A stretch of DNA of 64,000 bases from Neoconidiobolus thromboides FSU 785 (lineage: Eukaryota > Entomophthoromycota > Entomophthoromycetes > Entomophthorales > Neoconidiobolaceae), in contig MU626259.1 in assembly GCA_025603075.1 (NCBI GenBank), forward strand, positions 65,920 through 129,919, given 5' to 3'. The translations under genes and the position numbers were made by a program. The notes under the pieces were generated by a model. It saw only the letters and a list, made by a program, of their open reading frames with translations. It was not told the DNA's origin and did not search any database. This document shows, one piece after another, positions 43,724 through 57,375 of this stretch. Each line of letters starts with the position of its first letter. Positions within the stretch are counted from its first letter, which is position 1.

Positions 43724-44416
43724 TTATTTAGAGTTTTCAATCACTGAAAAAAACTCCTTTCTCTTTGAAGGGTAAACGGAATGTACTCTTAGCTCTTTTT
43801 TGTTAATATCAAAATTAAAATGACGATTGTTTAAAGAGTACTCATTTGTTGAATGATTTCTAGTATGAGAAAATTGGATTTTAATAGGTGACACCAAAGG
43901 CAAGTGGTTTGTAAGGCTGATATCTTTACTATCTCTTTTTATCATTTCATCTGGATTAGGTGGGAATGATATTTCACTTAAATTAATTGAAACACCACAT
44001 TCGTTAAGCTTTCTTCTACCTTTTTTTAATGGAATTTTGGCTATAACATCACATGACGCCACAAGCCTCTTTTTCATATCTAGTATATTTTGTTTAAATT
44101 GAGAGTGCATTTTAAACCTCTTTACTAATGAATATTGCTCAAAGCACATCAAAACGGAGTGGTAGCCAATTAATAAAGAATGATGAAATTCCACTTTTTG
44201 AAAGTAACGTTCATTATTGAAATTATATATATCTTTTTCTTTAAAATATCGGTCCTGTAAGGTTTGTATCAACTTTAAATTACATTCGATTATGTTGGTT
44301 ATTAAATTAACTGGACTTAACTTGTGCTTCAGCTTATTTTGTAGTGTTATTACTGTCTCGATTAATTCAACCATACGTCCATATTCTATGTAAACATCGT
44401 ACTCTTGTACCATCAT
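43724..44416 (-). CDS. Helical family protein, member 3 (subgroup B, long)
   Basis: 230 aa from the first of two adjacent Met codons at 44416; the open frame extends further upstream without ATG. The core has IQTLQDRYFKEKDIYNFNNE then YFQKVEFHHSLLIGYHSVLM and VASCDVIAKIPLKKGRRK, corresponding to the YDL and LP(L)K regions of the relatives. It has the longest C-terminal extension of the family: ISFPPNPDEMIKRDSKD and a basic/Ser tail (YPSKRKEFFSVIENSK). No signal or membrane segment. Function unknown. Confidence 0.7.
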   Translation of the reverse strand: MMVQEYDVYIEYGRMVELIETVITLQNKLKHKLSPVNLITNIIECNLKLIQTLQDRYFKEKDIYNFNNERYFQKVEFHHSLLIGYHSVLMCFEQYSLVKRFKMHSQFKQNILDMKKRLVASCDVIAKIPLKKGRRKLNECGVSINLSEISFPPNPDEMIKRDSKDISLTNHLPLVSPIKIQFSHTRNHSTNEYSLNNRHFNFDINKKELRVHSVYPSKRKEFFSVIENSK

Positions 44417-46313
44417 ACTGATTAAAGTATCAAATAAAAAAAAATAAAAAATAAACAAACAATAAAACTTATCTTATAAGCTTTGTGTATATATAATATT
44501 TTATATCTGATCCTTATGAGAATAAAAATTAATTGTGAAATTAATTTGAGATTATGGACAAACTATAGTTGTTCTAAAATAGAAGTTGCAAATTTATTAA
44601 AATATTTTCATTCAGCATTTTTCCGACTCAATTGCTAAAAATGGTCAAAAATAAATCAATATAATATTTTTATTTTTTATCTCATATCTATAGAATAGCC
44701 AATTGAAGGCATCCTACGTTTATAACTTTAAACTAATATTGTAAGTAACCATATTAAAATTTGGTATCGTTTATTTAATAGATTGAATAACACTTCTATA
44801 GATTAAGTGTTGATTATTTAACCTGCCCTTAATTAATTAAAATATTAAAAGTCAATTTACCAATAATCTGTTATGATATTTTTTAAAGGTTTTTATTGAA
44901 AATACTGAAATGTGTTAAGTTGCGTACATATATATTAATTATACGTTTAAAAATAAATTATTAAAAGTGTACGTTACTAACTCAATTTGTTTACTTGGAA
45001 AGCTATTTTAATAGAAAAGCCGATGCTTAGTTATTACTATTGATCCTAATCTTTAATGAGAACGAAATTCAATTATAATACAGATTGATAAACATCATTT
45101 TAAAATTTAAAATCTCACTTATACATATGTGGATCCATTTTTTTGTTTAAGGATTTTACTAACAATCTTTCCACTCAAATAGCGCTTAAAAAATCAAAAA
45201 AGCGTTGAAGCCAAAAAAAATCATCTTATATCATAGTATTTAGGTGGTCTTTAAAAGAATATTCAGCTTAAATAAGCGGTAAACCTTTATATAAAATAAT
45301 AACCATAAAAATTCCCTATAAATGTTATGCTAAACTGAAATCTGACCTCTATTTATAACTCTTGAATAATAAATTAAGTAAACGTTATTATAAATAAGCG
45401 CAATATATTTAATTATTTATTCCATAGTTTTATTATAAATATATAAATGTATTGAGTTACTACAAACAGGCATCTAATAGGGTTAATGGATGAGTTTCTT
45501 GATTTGCCTAATTCCAACCTAAATTTATAATACTTGATGTAGTTACTCTAAGGCCATTTTATGGTTGGTTTCATTTCTAATGCTTGTACAGTATTAACTA
45601 AATGGCTTGGTCTATTTCACGTTGCGTTGAAGTCAATAGATTTTATGATCATTATTTTTAGTAACAAAAGTAATGAAGGGTTTAGTAACTATAAGTTGAT
45701 ATTTAGCTTATATGTATTTATTTTATGTTTTTAATTAACTGGACGTATTTTCAATATTGTAATGTATTTATCTATTTGTTATATCCTATAAAAACCTTCT
45801 ATCTTGTAGTTAACTTTAAACTTCTAAATTAGTAATTTACAATATTACTTATAGCTAATAATCGATAAAGTAGTAAGGTGAAAAAATTAAAAGAATAAAG
45901 CATATATTTTATTTATTTAAACTAAATCTTTACATTTCCTTGCATTGAAATATTAAACATTAATGTGATGTTTTTTATTATATACACATACAAAAGGTTC
46001 GGGTTATCGAAGAGTAGTTGGGTTTTAAAAAAGATAGAAGGTATAGAAAATGAAAAGCGGAGGGTATCGGTATTATTAGACTGAAAGTAGATAAAAAAAT
46101 GTTAATTCCTTTCACCTTAAATCTTGGAGGTCTTCATTTTATTTCTACAAGATTTGATGCGATAATGTATATAGTCTCTTTTGAAGGTAGTTCTCGCTAT
46201 TCCTGGATCATTATCAATATAATAAGTTATCAAAGAATAACTAAGGTAATTTCTTAAATGATCAATTACTACTAATTAATATATACTTCGTTTTTATATT
46301 TGCCAAGTAGATC
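44417..46313. other. Intergenic with one TIR copy
   Basis: Long AT-rich spacer. It holds TIR element copy 22 (45125-45231); a fragment near 44590-44655 (TTTTCCGACTCAATTGC) may be a worn copy. No gene. Confidence 0.5.
45125..45231 (+). mobile_element. 105-bp TIR element, copy 22
   Basis: Plus copy, ATATGTGGATCC to TCATCTTATAT; termini diverged, interior ACTCAAATAGCGCTTAAA intact. Confidence 0.82.
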
Positions 46314-46385
46314 GGCCAAATGGTCTAGTGGTATGATTCACCCTTAGGGTGGGTGAGGTCCCGGGTTCAATTCCCGGTTTGGCCC
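46314..46385 (+). tRNA. tRNA-Pro (AGG)
   Basis: 72 nt. Acceptor GGCCAAA/TTTGGCC, anticodon loop TTAGGGT (AGG), T-arm CCGGG-TTCAATT-CCCGG. No intron. Single copy in the window. Confidence 0.96.
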
Positions 46386-46603
46386 GTTCTTTTATTTTTT
46401 TTGTACCTTTGATTCTCTTACACTTATAGCTGCACAAGATATTCTTAATAACTCTGTGTAAAATGCATGTTAAAGGAACGTTTATAATTAAAATGTCATG
46501 TTTAAAAGTGTAACATGTTACCAGTAGTAGTATAAGAGTTTTAAAAAAGAAGTTTCTCCTCTTAAATAGTGTACTGGAATTGTAGAATATCCCAATCGTA
46601 AAT

Positions 46604-46708
46604 TATTGGAGATGCTTGTTTTATTTCAAGGCTTTTTTCATTTCTTGAGTACTATCGAGTCAAAAAATTATTAGCAAATTTCTTAAATAAAAAGGGTATC
46701 CCCTATTT
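46604..46708 (-). mobile_element. 105-bp TIR element, copy 23 (degenerate)
   Basis: Minus copy, ATTGGAGATGCTTG to GGTATCCCCTATT, with several interior changes. Confidence 0.7.
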
Positions 46709-47485
46709 TTAAATTGGACTGGATAAAAATAAACTGAGTGAGTTGATAATCATGTGAAACAATTAATACATTTTTTTAGCAACTTTAAAATCTATATTTT
46801 AGCAGCGTAAAATAGCTTGGACTTTTAAATAATGATGTGGTTGGGTAAAATCTAAGCCAAATAGTGTTTGATCAATATATTATCTTAATTCCTAAACTTA
46901 TTAATATCTACAAGAATTTTTACAAGTGGCTATTTATAGTTACTTATGTCTATACCTTAATAATTTTTAGACTATATTAATCAATTAAAACTGTATTATA
47001 AGATATTATCCTATTATTTTTTTGCCTTGATCTTAGTTTATCTATTTTTATAAACAGTAATAAACTTGATTATTAATTGGCAAAGACGGTAATAATGTAG
47101 TGTTGACGGTGTAAAACTTCTAGAATTAAAGAAATGTCCTTTATGAACTCGTCAATTTCTCTTTGGTATACTCTTTTCTTTTAATATAAAATGCTATTAC
47201 TTATTAATATCCTTTTATTACTATTATGTATATGGCTTTATAATCTTTTACTTAACACTGTCCTTATTTTTTATTTGTTACTATCTTTATTGAACCTTTT
47301 GTAAATTTACCTATTTTTGATTTTTGGTTGATTAATCATCAGCAGAGAATTTCATTAATTTATTCCACCTGATAAAATAAGGTACAAACATAAGAACAGT
47401 GCCATTTATAGCTTTGGGGCAGGAAGTAAAAGATTTTAAAAAGGGGCTGATTTCTAATAATATAAATACAATTAGAATTCACATA
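46709..47485. other. Intergenic, no gene seen
   Basis: AT-rich 5' flank of the next helical-family gene; no TATATAAA octamer as in its relatives. Confidence 0.5.
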
Positions 47486-48028
47486 ATGCTATTTCCTTTC
47501 ATCAATTCTATGAAATACAAAAAAAATAATTCAACGATGATAATTAAAATTGAAAACGAGATCAAGCAAATATTATCAATTTATCATTTTTATGACATCT
47601 TTCAAAAAGTACAAGAAGTCGATACTATTGTTAGACAAGTACAAGAAATACTGCTTGATCAACATGTCTTTATACAAAAAGTTAAAGGATACATAAAAGA
47701 TGATAGTATTTATTCGCTTAATAGTATTTATTACCATGATCAATTAGAAAAATATTATCATGCATTGGTAGACTATAACTATGTATTTGGGACTTTCTTA
47801 CATAGCAATAATTACAAAAAAGCTCAATCAATAGATACGCTTTATACCTCTTTTCAAGTATCATTGGCTAGATTAACCATTGCGTCTAAAAACATTACTA
47901 AACTCCCTTTAAAGGTATTTAAAGTTAATATTTATAAGGAATCGAAAATCGAAGTTGTTGAATATAATAAAGCTCTTAGTGTTGGCTTTTCTCAAGTGAT
48001 TGCCAAAGGCAACTTTAAGCTAACTTGA
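47486..48028 (+). CDS. Helical family protein, member 4 (subgroup B)
   Basis: 180 aa from the ATG at 47486; the Met at 47537 (MIIKIENEIKQIL) would fit the N-termini of relatives better. The core is ILLDQHVFIQKVKGYIKDDS then IYSLNSIYYHDQLEKYYHAL, and IASKNITKLPLKVFKVNIY gives the LPLK motif. The tail is short and ends in FKLT. The frame reaches back to 47399, but only through a GTG. Function unknown. Confidence 0.68.
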   Translation: MLFPFINSMKYKKNNSTMIIKIENEIKQILSIYHFYDIFQKVQEVDTIVRQVQEILLDQHVFIQKVKGYIKDDSIYSLNSIYYHDQLEKYYHALVDYNYVFGTFLHSNNYKKAQSIDTLYTSFQVSLARLTIASKNITKLPLKVFKVNIYKESKIEVVEYNKALSVGFSQVIAKGNFKLT

Positions 48029-48210
48029 TTTCTATTCCCAAATTTTAAATTGAATTGTATATGAAGCTTGATGTCCTCGGTTTTAATGCCCTTTTTCTCA
48101 TTTATTTATTCCTATTCCTGCTATCGCGGTGTCTATGTTTTCATTTGCTACTATATTTATTTATGTTCTAGAAAGCACTTGTTTTATGGAAATAAATTTT
48201 TTTAATAACT

Positions 48211-48313
48211 ATATGGGAATGAATTTTTGTTTGAATTTCACTAACAATCTTTCCACTCAAATAGCGCTTAAAAGATGGAAAAAGTAATGAAGCCAAAAAA
48301 AACACCCCTATAT
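48211..48313 (+). mobile_element. 105-bp TIR element, copy 24
   Basis: Plus copy, ATATGGGAATGA to ACACCCCTATAT; generates the spurious minus frame 48168-48353. Confidence 0.87.
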
Positions 48314-49567
48314 ATAAAATTTCTTTTATTTTTTTTGATACTATTTGGTTCAATTCCTTGAGTAAGAAAGTAACTAATCAATCTAACTTCTTTCAATACA
48401 TATGACTTTATATTGATCACTAATGACTTTTGATACAGACACTAATCACTTCTTTAATGAATTCAATAAATAATTGAGTTTTTCAAAAAATATATTTTTA
48501 GTTAATTATAGCTTCATTTCGATATTGAAGTCTAGGCTTTAATGTATTACTTTTTTAAATATAGTCACCTGTAAAAAACAAGGTAAGTTATAATAATTTA
48601 TCACATCTAATACATAAACTATAAAATTTTAATACATTTTGACTGAAACTTATTATTTACAGAAATATTAGTATTCTCAAAAATCGGAAATAACTTTTAA
48701 ATGAATATTCTATTTTAAAGTATGAAATATCTAAAATTTTATTATAGTATTTTCATCAAGGGTAGCTGATATTATGTAAGATAGCACAAATTTAAAATTG
48801 TATAGCAAAGATCCTTAAAAACTAATAAGTGTAGTACTATTATAGATCAGTGTTTCTAATATATATATAGTAATACAAATTGAATTTAAGAAACTCAACT
48901 GCTCCAGGTGTGTTAGATTGCTTGATAACAATAAAAAATAATTTGAAATGAGGATAGGATAAATATTAAATGTTATTGTGAAATCAAAGTAAAACAACAA
49001 AATAGTATCACAAGACTTGTTTTCGAATTTAGAAAAATTTGTTGATTTAAAAACCTGATTAAAATAGCAATAACTTTTCCAGTTTGATTTAGACTTAAAC
49101 TTGCAAAATTTCAAGATCACTTTCAATTTATGCAAAAATAATGGCTACTTTATTAGCATTTATCATCTCATAGTTTTTTATATTGAGCCAAGGGTGGGAA
49201 GTTGAACTTTGAATAAAAGCAGCTTATTCAAGTTTTATTAAGAATGGTTGTGACTACTATTAACATAATTCCAGTTTTCTATATTTTCAGTATACATTAC
49301 TTTATTGGCTTGTTTTATTAGTAAAAAAAACTTAGTATAATAAATCCGATTAAAAGGATGTTTATTAAAAAGGTATGATTCTATATGTAATTGATTAATC
49401 ATAGAAAATTTCTAACTTATTCAAGATATATTATATTGTAACGTGGAACTTTTCATCAATAACTAAAATCCAGATTGCATTGTTTTCTAAAAGGAACTTC
49501 TAAATCAGTATTATTGAAGTTTATGATATAATATACTCATTGATATAATTTAAATAAGCTACATTTA
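48314..49567. other. Intergenic, no firm gene
   Basis: AT-rich. The minus-strand frame 48815-49135 (106 codons) is Phe/Ser/Ile-rich and lacks any domain; not annotated. Confidence 0.45.
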
Positions 49568-49608
49568 TCAGCTTGTCATAATTTTTAAATTTAATTATGA
49601 CAAGCTGA
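49568..49608. repeat. Short perfect hairpin
   Basis: Arms TCAGCTTGTCATAATT (49568-49583) and AATTATGACAAGCTGA (49593-49608), perfect over 16 bp with a 9-bp loop. It lies about 200 bp downstream of the stop codon of helical member 5. Confidence 0.85.
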
Positions 49609-49800
49609 AAAAGGTTTAGAAACTACATGTGTTTCGAATTAAAAAAAACTTGGCATGATATTAGAATAATTCATTACAATACAAAATTTAATTATTTATA
49701 AACTGCTCAAATAAAATGCTACTTTACAAATGAATAAAATAGCCAAAATACACCTAGACAGAAAAAACAGCACCATGAACGCGGGCAAATTATATACAAT

Positions 49801-50283
49801 TTAGGAATCAATAGAATGTAGTGAACTAAGTGAGGGAGTATCACAGGCTATATTATCGAAATCTCTGTTAACTAGATATGGTTTCACGGGTAGCACTCGT
49901 ACTAGATCAAATGAAAAGTCGATATTTTGATTTAAATTTTCTAGTGCTATCAAAAATAATTCTCCCATTCTAACTTTTTCAATCACTTTCTTGTTATAAT
50001 AATATTCAAATGTTTTATAGCATCCCCAGATTAAAGCAAAGTAAGCTTTTAACTTGGCTAAATAATCTGCTTGACCTAAATCGTAGACTTCATCGTTAAC
50101 ATGCTCTGCCTTCATCTCTATAATAAACCTCTTCTGCTCAATTAATGAATTTTTTAGCCTCTTCAATGATTTATTTATGTTGAACTTTTGATACAATGTA
50201 AATATATCGCATCTGTCTAAAACTAAATCAATAATATTTTGTATTTTTTCAAGTGTCTCGTAGCAACTATAATTATCATTCAT
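49801..50283 (-). CDS. Helical family protein, member 5 (subgroup A)
   Basis: 160 aa, single exon. Closest relative of member 1: LEKIQNIIDLVL, SLIEQKRFIIEMKAEHVND, EVYDLGQADYLAKLKAYFAL, IWGCYKTFEYYY and DLVRVLPVKPYLVNRDF occur in the same order. An acidic/Ser tail (DTPSLSSLHSIDS) closes it. No signal peptide or membrane span. A TATATAAA box lies 39 bp before the ATG. Function unknown. Confidence 0.77.
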   Translation of the reverse strand: MNDNYSCYETLEKIQNIIDLVLDRCDIFTLYQKFNINKSLKRLKNSLIEQKRFIIEMKAEHVNDEVYDLGQADYLAKLKAYFALIWGCYKTFEYYYNKKVIEKVRMGELFLIALENLNQNIDFSFDLVRVLPVKPYLVNRDFDNIACDTPSLSSLHSIDS

Positions 50284-50321
50284 TTAACTATTGATTCATA
50301 ATCAATGTCACTTTCCTGATA

Positions 50322-50329
50322 TTTATATA
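50322..50329 (-). promoter_or_regulatory. TATA box of helical member 5
   Basis: TATATAAA on the minus strand, 39 bp upstream of the ATG, the same spacing as in members 6 and 7. Confidence 0.55.
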
Positions 50330-52165
50330 ATTTTCCTCCCACCTTATTTTCTTTTATTGTATATGAATAATATAAACCTTAACTTATTCCTTATATTGAA
50401 AAATATATTTAGCGATTCACAAATTGCTCCAATTAATTAATATTAATTTTATTTTTTGAAGCTTATAATTGGAATTGACATTAAATTAATTATTATTTTA
50501 ATCATTCCTATATCATTTTACCCATTTTCTCCGTATTTTATTAAGGATCTCCACATATATCACCTACTATTGCATATATTTATAACAAGATAAGCCGTCT
50601 ATGTATTTCTTATGACTTTAGCTTACCATACTGCAAAGGTAGGCACAATTAATAAACAACAAAGTGTTCGAATTTAACATTTATAAGCAATGGATGGTAT
50701 ATTTCAGTCATATATTACATTCTACCATCTGCTCAAATGATAATATTTATTTCATTATTTATTTTCCCTATCACTTATTTTAAAATTTTTAGATTATATT
50801 GGTAATTTACGTATTAAAGCAGGTTTTTTTCTTTAACTAAATTTTCAATGGAAATTCCCAAATAAGGCTTCTTAATGTATTATAGTAAAGTCATTAAAAC
50901 TTATAAAAGGTATTGTTAGTAACTTTTAAAATTTAAATTTCTATAATCCTGAATGGTTGTTATATTATAAATCAAGTGCCAAATAAACTTTTTGTAATCT
51001 ACTCTTACATACTTAAACGCCTTTTTTGCGTTTTTATAAAGCTTTAAAGAGATTTAAAATGAACATGTAGGTTAGATATGACAATCGGGAATTGCAAGGA
51101 AGCACAGTTTCTTCGATTTCGCAATTTTAAGAGTAGCCAAGTTTTATTCAAACTGATATCAGAATTCGTTTCAAATCCATAACCTACCCAATACTAATGA
51201 TACAAGTCACCACAATTTGATTCAAGAGTTCTTGAAATTTATATAACTATCTCTTCAATGTTTTGCGGATTTTTAAAGGCCAGTATACCAAAAGAATCAT
51301 TGGCTTAAATATTCTCAAAAATTAATGTAAAGAATATTAGTTTGAAATATAAGAACATTGAAGAGAAAAAATGGATGGTTTAACAATTTATATCCTACAG
51401 CGAATAGATATGCTAAAGCTCTGTTTAAAAATATTGAACTAGACATAATACCATATCAAATGAATGAACAAAGCCTAAAATTCATTAAGATATACAGATA
51501 ACTACTAGAACTAAAATTAAATAATTAAATAAGAACTAAAAGATCATTATTAGTAGAACTGAATAGTCGTTTGAGGACTTTATTTAATTTATTTATGATG
51601 TTACTTTAATTTTTATATTAAATTAAAAAAGTAAAGAATAAAGTTAAAGCCTTTATATTAATTTGTACACCATATTCTAAAAATAAAACATGTTATAAAA
51701 TAGACAGATCATTTTTGAAAACCATATTGATATGAATCTCGCTTACTAATGTTATCTCAATGTTTTACTTAATTGTATTTCCCTTTTTAAAAAAGGTTAA
51801 ATATAATAACATCTACAAAGCATAACAACCTTACCAATTAGTTTGTAAAGAGTACTGCTGTCTTATACCAAATATCATATTTGTTTGAATATTTAACAAT
51901 AAGTTATAATTAACTTCAGTGCTATAAATAGTATTAATATTTGATGCATCAATTGCACTAGGCCAACATGATTATAGATTTTCTTCTAAATTACCAATAT
52001 TCAAATTGAATTTTGAATAAAAAGTAACTTTTGGTTGATTTATTTGTTCATCCTTTGCACTATATTAGAATAATGCTACTAAAACAATAAAAACATATTT
52101 ATTTTAAACATTAAAATAGTTTATATCTTATTTACTTGATAGAAAAGCATCTAAGTTAAAAAGAT
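50330..52165. other. Intergenic, no gene seen
   Basis: 1.8 kb AT-rich spacer without ORF, RNA or TIR copy. Confidence 0.5.
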
Positions 52166-52238
52166 GCCTGATTAGCTCAGTCGGTAGAGCATGAGACTTT
52201 TAATCTCAGGGTCATGGGTTCGAGCCCCATATTAGGCT
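52166..52238 (+). tRNA. tRNA-Lys (TTT)
   Basis: Acceptor GCCTGAT/ATTAGGC, anticodon loop CTTTTAA (TTT), T-arm ATGGG-TTCGAGC-CCCAT. No intron; discriminator base T is unusual. Identical to the minus-strand gene at 62783-62855. Confidence 0.96.
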
Positions 52239-52614
52239 TCAAACTAGTATCAACAGATATTTTAGTACCCTTATTCTAAGGAAATAAGGTTTTGAATCGT
52301 TTTTTACTTGGGATCAGATTCTGGAGTAATGGAGTTATTAGACTATTTAATATTGAAGAAATGAATTAGTTTGATAGATGAGTATGTTTTCAAGGAATTT
52401 TATAGGATTCATTTTCAAATTTTGTGTAGTCTGAAAATAAACAAAATATTGAAGCGAATTAGAGCATTCTATAAATTAATCTCTAATTATATATTAACCA
52501 ATAAAACACTTAATTTTTAAGTTAAAGAATAAAAAAAATAAAACCAAAAGTAACAACTCTTTAACTATCCACCGATAACAACAGATCCTCATAGACAAAG
52601 ATAGAAGTAACGCT

Positions 52615-54139
<1,525 letters not shown>

Positions 54140-55154
54140 GTTGAGTATAGGTCATAATAAGAGTAGATTATAGAATAAGTTGGTAAAATAGTCCTTTTTT
54201 AAGCGTGAATCTAAATAAAGTTTTCTAAAAAAGGATTGAAAGATAAGATAATGAAATGTTTTCATTGATTTTTTATTATTAGTAACAAATTTAATAAGAT
54301 TTTATTATATTATTATTATATTGATTTTTTAAAGATATTTTAATCAATTTTTTAAAATATTTTTTAATCATAAACCTAAATAAACTTTCAAGAAGGATTT
54401 TTTAATCCTATTAAATAAGGTTTTTTTATTTCAAGTTAAAATTAATATATTGAGTTACCGAATTATACCAGAATAATGATATTAAAATAATACTTTCAAA
54501 AAAAAGAAATAAAACATTTAATGCTAAACTATATTATTGATATTATTAATAGCTTATTTTATTTAATACTCCTTTAACTATTTTAAAAGTATTGAACCAT
54601 AACGACAATTGCATCTCAGTAGCATATACTTAGTTAAAAATTAAGGATACACTAAAGTTATCTATACTTCAAACCCTTTTTTTATTAACTTATATCTCCT
54701 TTTTAAATTACTAAATTTCTTGGGAAATTCGGATTTAGGATGTTTGAAGTTAATACTGAAGTTAATACTGAATATAGAAATAAATTGCGCTACTATTTAA
54801 TAGTAATAAAATTGCGCTTGTTATTTAATATCAATTTTTTATTAAAACAGATTCAATAAATACTAGTTTTAAATGGAATAATATAAAATAATAATCATTG
54901 ACTTAATTTTAATATTTCAAGGACTTTGAGGACCCAAAATTTGTAAAATTAGGTACTTTTTAATCACGACGCTTAATTTTATAAATATTTTTAAAAGAAT
55001 AAATACTAATTAATTTTGGTGGGGTAGTTGCTAAAGAATGGGTTAAAATTTTTTTTATAAAAAGGGATTTTGAGTGAGGTATCTAATATTAATACCAAGG
55101 TACTAATAAGAATAAAAACATTTAAATAAATTTGACATTAGGTATAAAAAAAGG
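54140..55154. other. Intergenic, no gene seen
   Basis: AT-rich spacer. Small local duplications occur (GAAGTTAATACTGA twice near 54750, ATTGCGCT twice near 54790), no ORF. Confidence 0.5.
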
Positions 55155-55162
55155 TATATAAA
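55155..55162 (+). promoter_or_regulatory. TATA box of the serine protease gene
   Basis: TATATAAA 136 bp before the ATG, the same distance as in the tyrosinase gene. Confidence 0.5.
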
Positions 55163-55297
55163 CTTCCAATTTACACCCAACAATTATTAAAAAATCATTT
55201 ACATTTCTTTTTTTTTCTGTGAAAAAAAATTGCTATTGCTATTGATTATTATTGCTTTTAGATAACTACCACTAAATAATTATTTTCTATTAAAAAT

Positions 55298-56290
55298 ATG
55301 CGTTTCATCATTCCATTTATTACTCTATTTGCGCTTATCTCTGCCCAAGATAATGATGAACCTAGTAGTCGAATCATTGGTGGCAGTGTAGCCCAAAGAG
55401 GAAAATATAATTATATGGTTCATATTATTATCAATAACAGTAACATGTGTGGTGGTTCTTTAATTGCAAAAGATACGGTACTTACGGCTGCTCATTGTAT
55501 TGCAGGAAACAATCCAGGCTCTTATAACGTACGTGGCAACATTCATAACATTCGTAGTGAGCGTGGAGAACAATTGAGAGTAACTCAAGTAATTACTCAT
55601 CCTCAATTTAATCGTCAAAATTTGGATAATGACATTGCTATTTTAAAAATTAATCCAAGTCATAATATTAATTCCTTTTTAACTCTTGATACCAATAACT
55701 CAGCCCAAATCAATAATCAAGTATTAGTCACTGGTTGGGGACGTACTCAATCTTTTGGACAAAGTAGTGATGTATTAAAAGAATTAAATATGAAAGTATT
55801 AGATCCTCAAGTATGTTCTCGTAATGTAGCGCCTTTAAATGAAAGAACTCATTTCTGTGCCACTGGTGTACAAAATGGTTCTTCTGCTTGTCAAGGTGAT
55901 TCTGGTTCCCCTGTAGTTAGTAGTGATTTAAGAACTATTGTCGGTTTGGTTTCTTATGGTACTGAAGGTTGTAATGCTCCTTCTGCTGCTTTCACTAGAA
56001 TTTCGAATTTTGCTTCTTGGATTCGCCAATATTCTAGTGGATCTGGTAACCCAGGACAAGGACAAGGTAATCCAGGACAAGGACAAGGTAACCCAGGACA
56101 AGGACAAGGTAACCCAGGCATTCCAAGTGATAATAGCTATCCAAAAGGCTCATGTACTCAACCTGGAGAAACGATTTGCTTTAGTCCCCAAAAAGTAGGT
56201 GTTTGTGCTAATACTCAATTTGCTTATCCATATGATTGTCCACCAGGTACAACTTGTAAACAAAGTAATGGTAGATCTTATTGTCAATAA
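55298..56290 (+). CDS. Secreted S1 serine protease with Cys-rich C-terminal module
   Basis: 330 aa. Signal peptide MRFIIPFITLFALISAQ, short propeptide ending SSR, then IIGGSVAQRG as the mature N-terminus. Catalytic triad: His66 (LTAAHC), Asp112 (DNDIAIL), Ser202 (GDSGSP). The S1-pocket position six residues before the catalytic Ser is Ser196, not Asp, so specificity should be chymotrypsin-like rather than trypsin-like. After residue 248 a linker of three GNPGQGQ repeats (21-bp DNA repeats) leads to a 50-residue module with six cysteines (SCTQPGETICFSP ... CKQSNGRSYC), resembling small carbohydrate-binding modules. Likely secreted for cuticle or protein degradation. Probably single exon. Confidence 0.93.
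   Translation: MRFIIPFITLFALISAQDNDEPSSRIIGGSVAQRGKYNYMVHIIINNSNMCGGSLIAKDTVLTAAHCIAGNNPGSYNVRGNIHNIRSERGEQLRVTQVITHPQFNRQNLDNDIAILKINPSHNINSFLTLDTNNSAQINNQVLVTGWGRTQSFGQSSDVLKELNMKVLDPQVCSRNVAPLNERTHFCATGVQNGSSACQGDSGSPVVSSDLRTIVGLVSYGTEGCNAPSAAFTRISNFASWIRQYSSGSGNPGQGQGNPGQGQGNPGQGQGNPGIPSDNSYPKGSCTQPGETICFSPQKVGVCANTQFAYPYDCPPGTTCKQSNGRSYCQ
56045..56118 (+). repeat. 21-bp coding minisatellite
   Basis: Three full 21-bp units plus a partial fourth (GGTAAYCCAGGACAAGGACAA), encoding the Gly-Asn-Pro-Gly-Gln linker of the protease. Differences are only synonymous (AAC/AAT). Confidence 0.9.
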
Positions 56291-57327
56291 ATAGTACTGA
56301 AGTGGTATTGATTTCAATATTTATAATCTTTTTTTATTGATATTGTATATTATTATTTTTATGTAAAACATGAGTTTTGAAGGTATATAACAGTAAAATC
56401 CATAAACTCGATTTTTAGTTTCGATTAAAAGTCATTATTAGGTCCTTAATTAAAGTAATATAAATAAGAATAACCAATGCAGTAAAAAAGACTAGTATTT
56501 TATTAAAATTAAATTCATTTTCCTACCCAATCTCTGGTTTATATATTAATTGGAGTAACGTCACCAAATATCATTGATATTGAAAATTAATCCATTACTT
56601 AAGCAACATTGAAATTTTAGTAGAGTTCATACTGATTGGGATTGGTAAAAGTTAAATGTAATGATTTCTTATCTATTTGCTATAAAAGAAAGGTACAAAT
56701 ATAAAACTAAAATCTCAATTTAATATTATATTATAATATAGAAAAATATTAAGTAAAATTTCATTCTTTAAAGTTTTAACTGTAACATTAATTTTTATTA
56801 TTTAATATCTAGTATTTATCTATTTTAATTTCTTTTTTAAGAATCAGCTGTGAGCTTGAATTCTTAAAAATTTAAAAATATCAATCTCCACACGTTAAAT
56901 ACTAGTTTTTATTTTTATTGTAACAATGTGATTTTAAATTTTATTCAATATTTTTAATACCTTTGATCTATATATAACTTGGTATCATGTAAGCACTATT
57001 TTAATAGAAATCAGTTAATAAAAATAGATATATCATAAAGAAACTCCATAAACCCACAGGTTCGTAATATTATAGATGATAAGGTTAATTAAAATTGGTA
57101 CAGCTAATAAATGAATAAAAACTATGTTCTTATTCATTTGGATTTGTGATTAATCTATTGAATTCATTAGCCTAAGATTTGATATAAAATAAATTTAGTA
57201 ACTTTTATTAAAAAAACTCAATATTTCTTACCTGATAGCCAAGAAATTCATTAACTTGTTTACTACATTTATAATAAAGAACAAATGTTATAAAAGATAA
57301 TTCACAAATAATGAACATTATAATAAG
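56291..57327. other. Intergenic, no gene seen
   Basis: AT-rich spacer without ORF, RNA or TIR copy. Confidence 0.5.
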
Positions 57328-57335
57328 TATATAAA
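57328..57335 (+). promoter_or_regulatory. TATA box of helical member 6
   Basis: TATATAAA 41 bp before the ATG. Confidence 0.55.
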
Positions 57336-57375
57336 TCCATGGCAAAGTAATTTTATAGAATTAAAATTCTTCAAA

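Noticed and set aside
48815-49135. 106-codon minus frame
   Set aside because: No domain, AT-driven composition (Phe, Ile, Ser, Asn), no promoter or homologue in the window.
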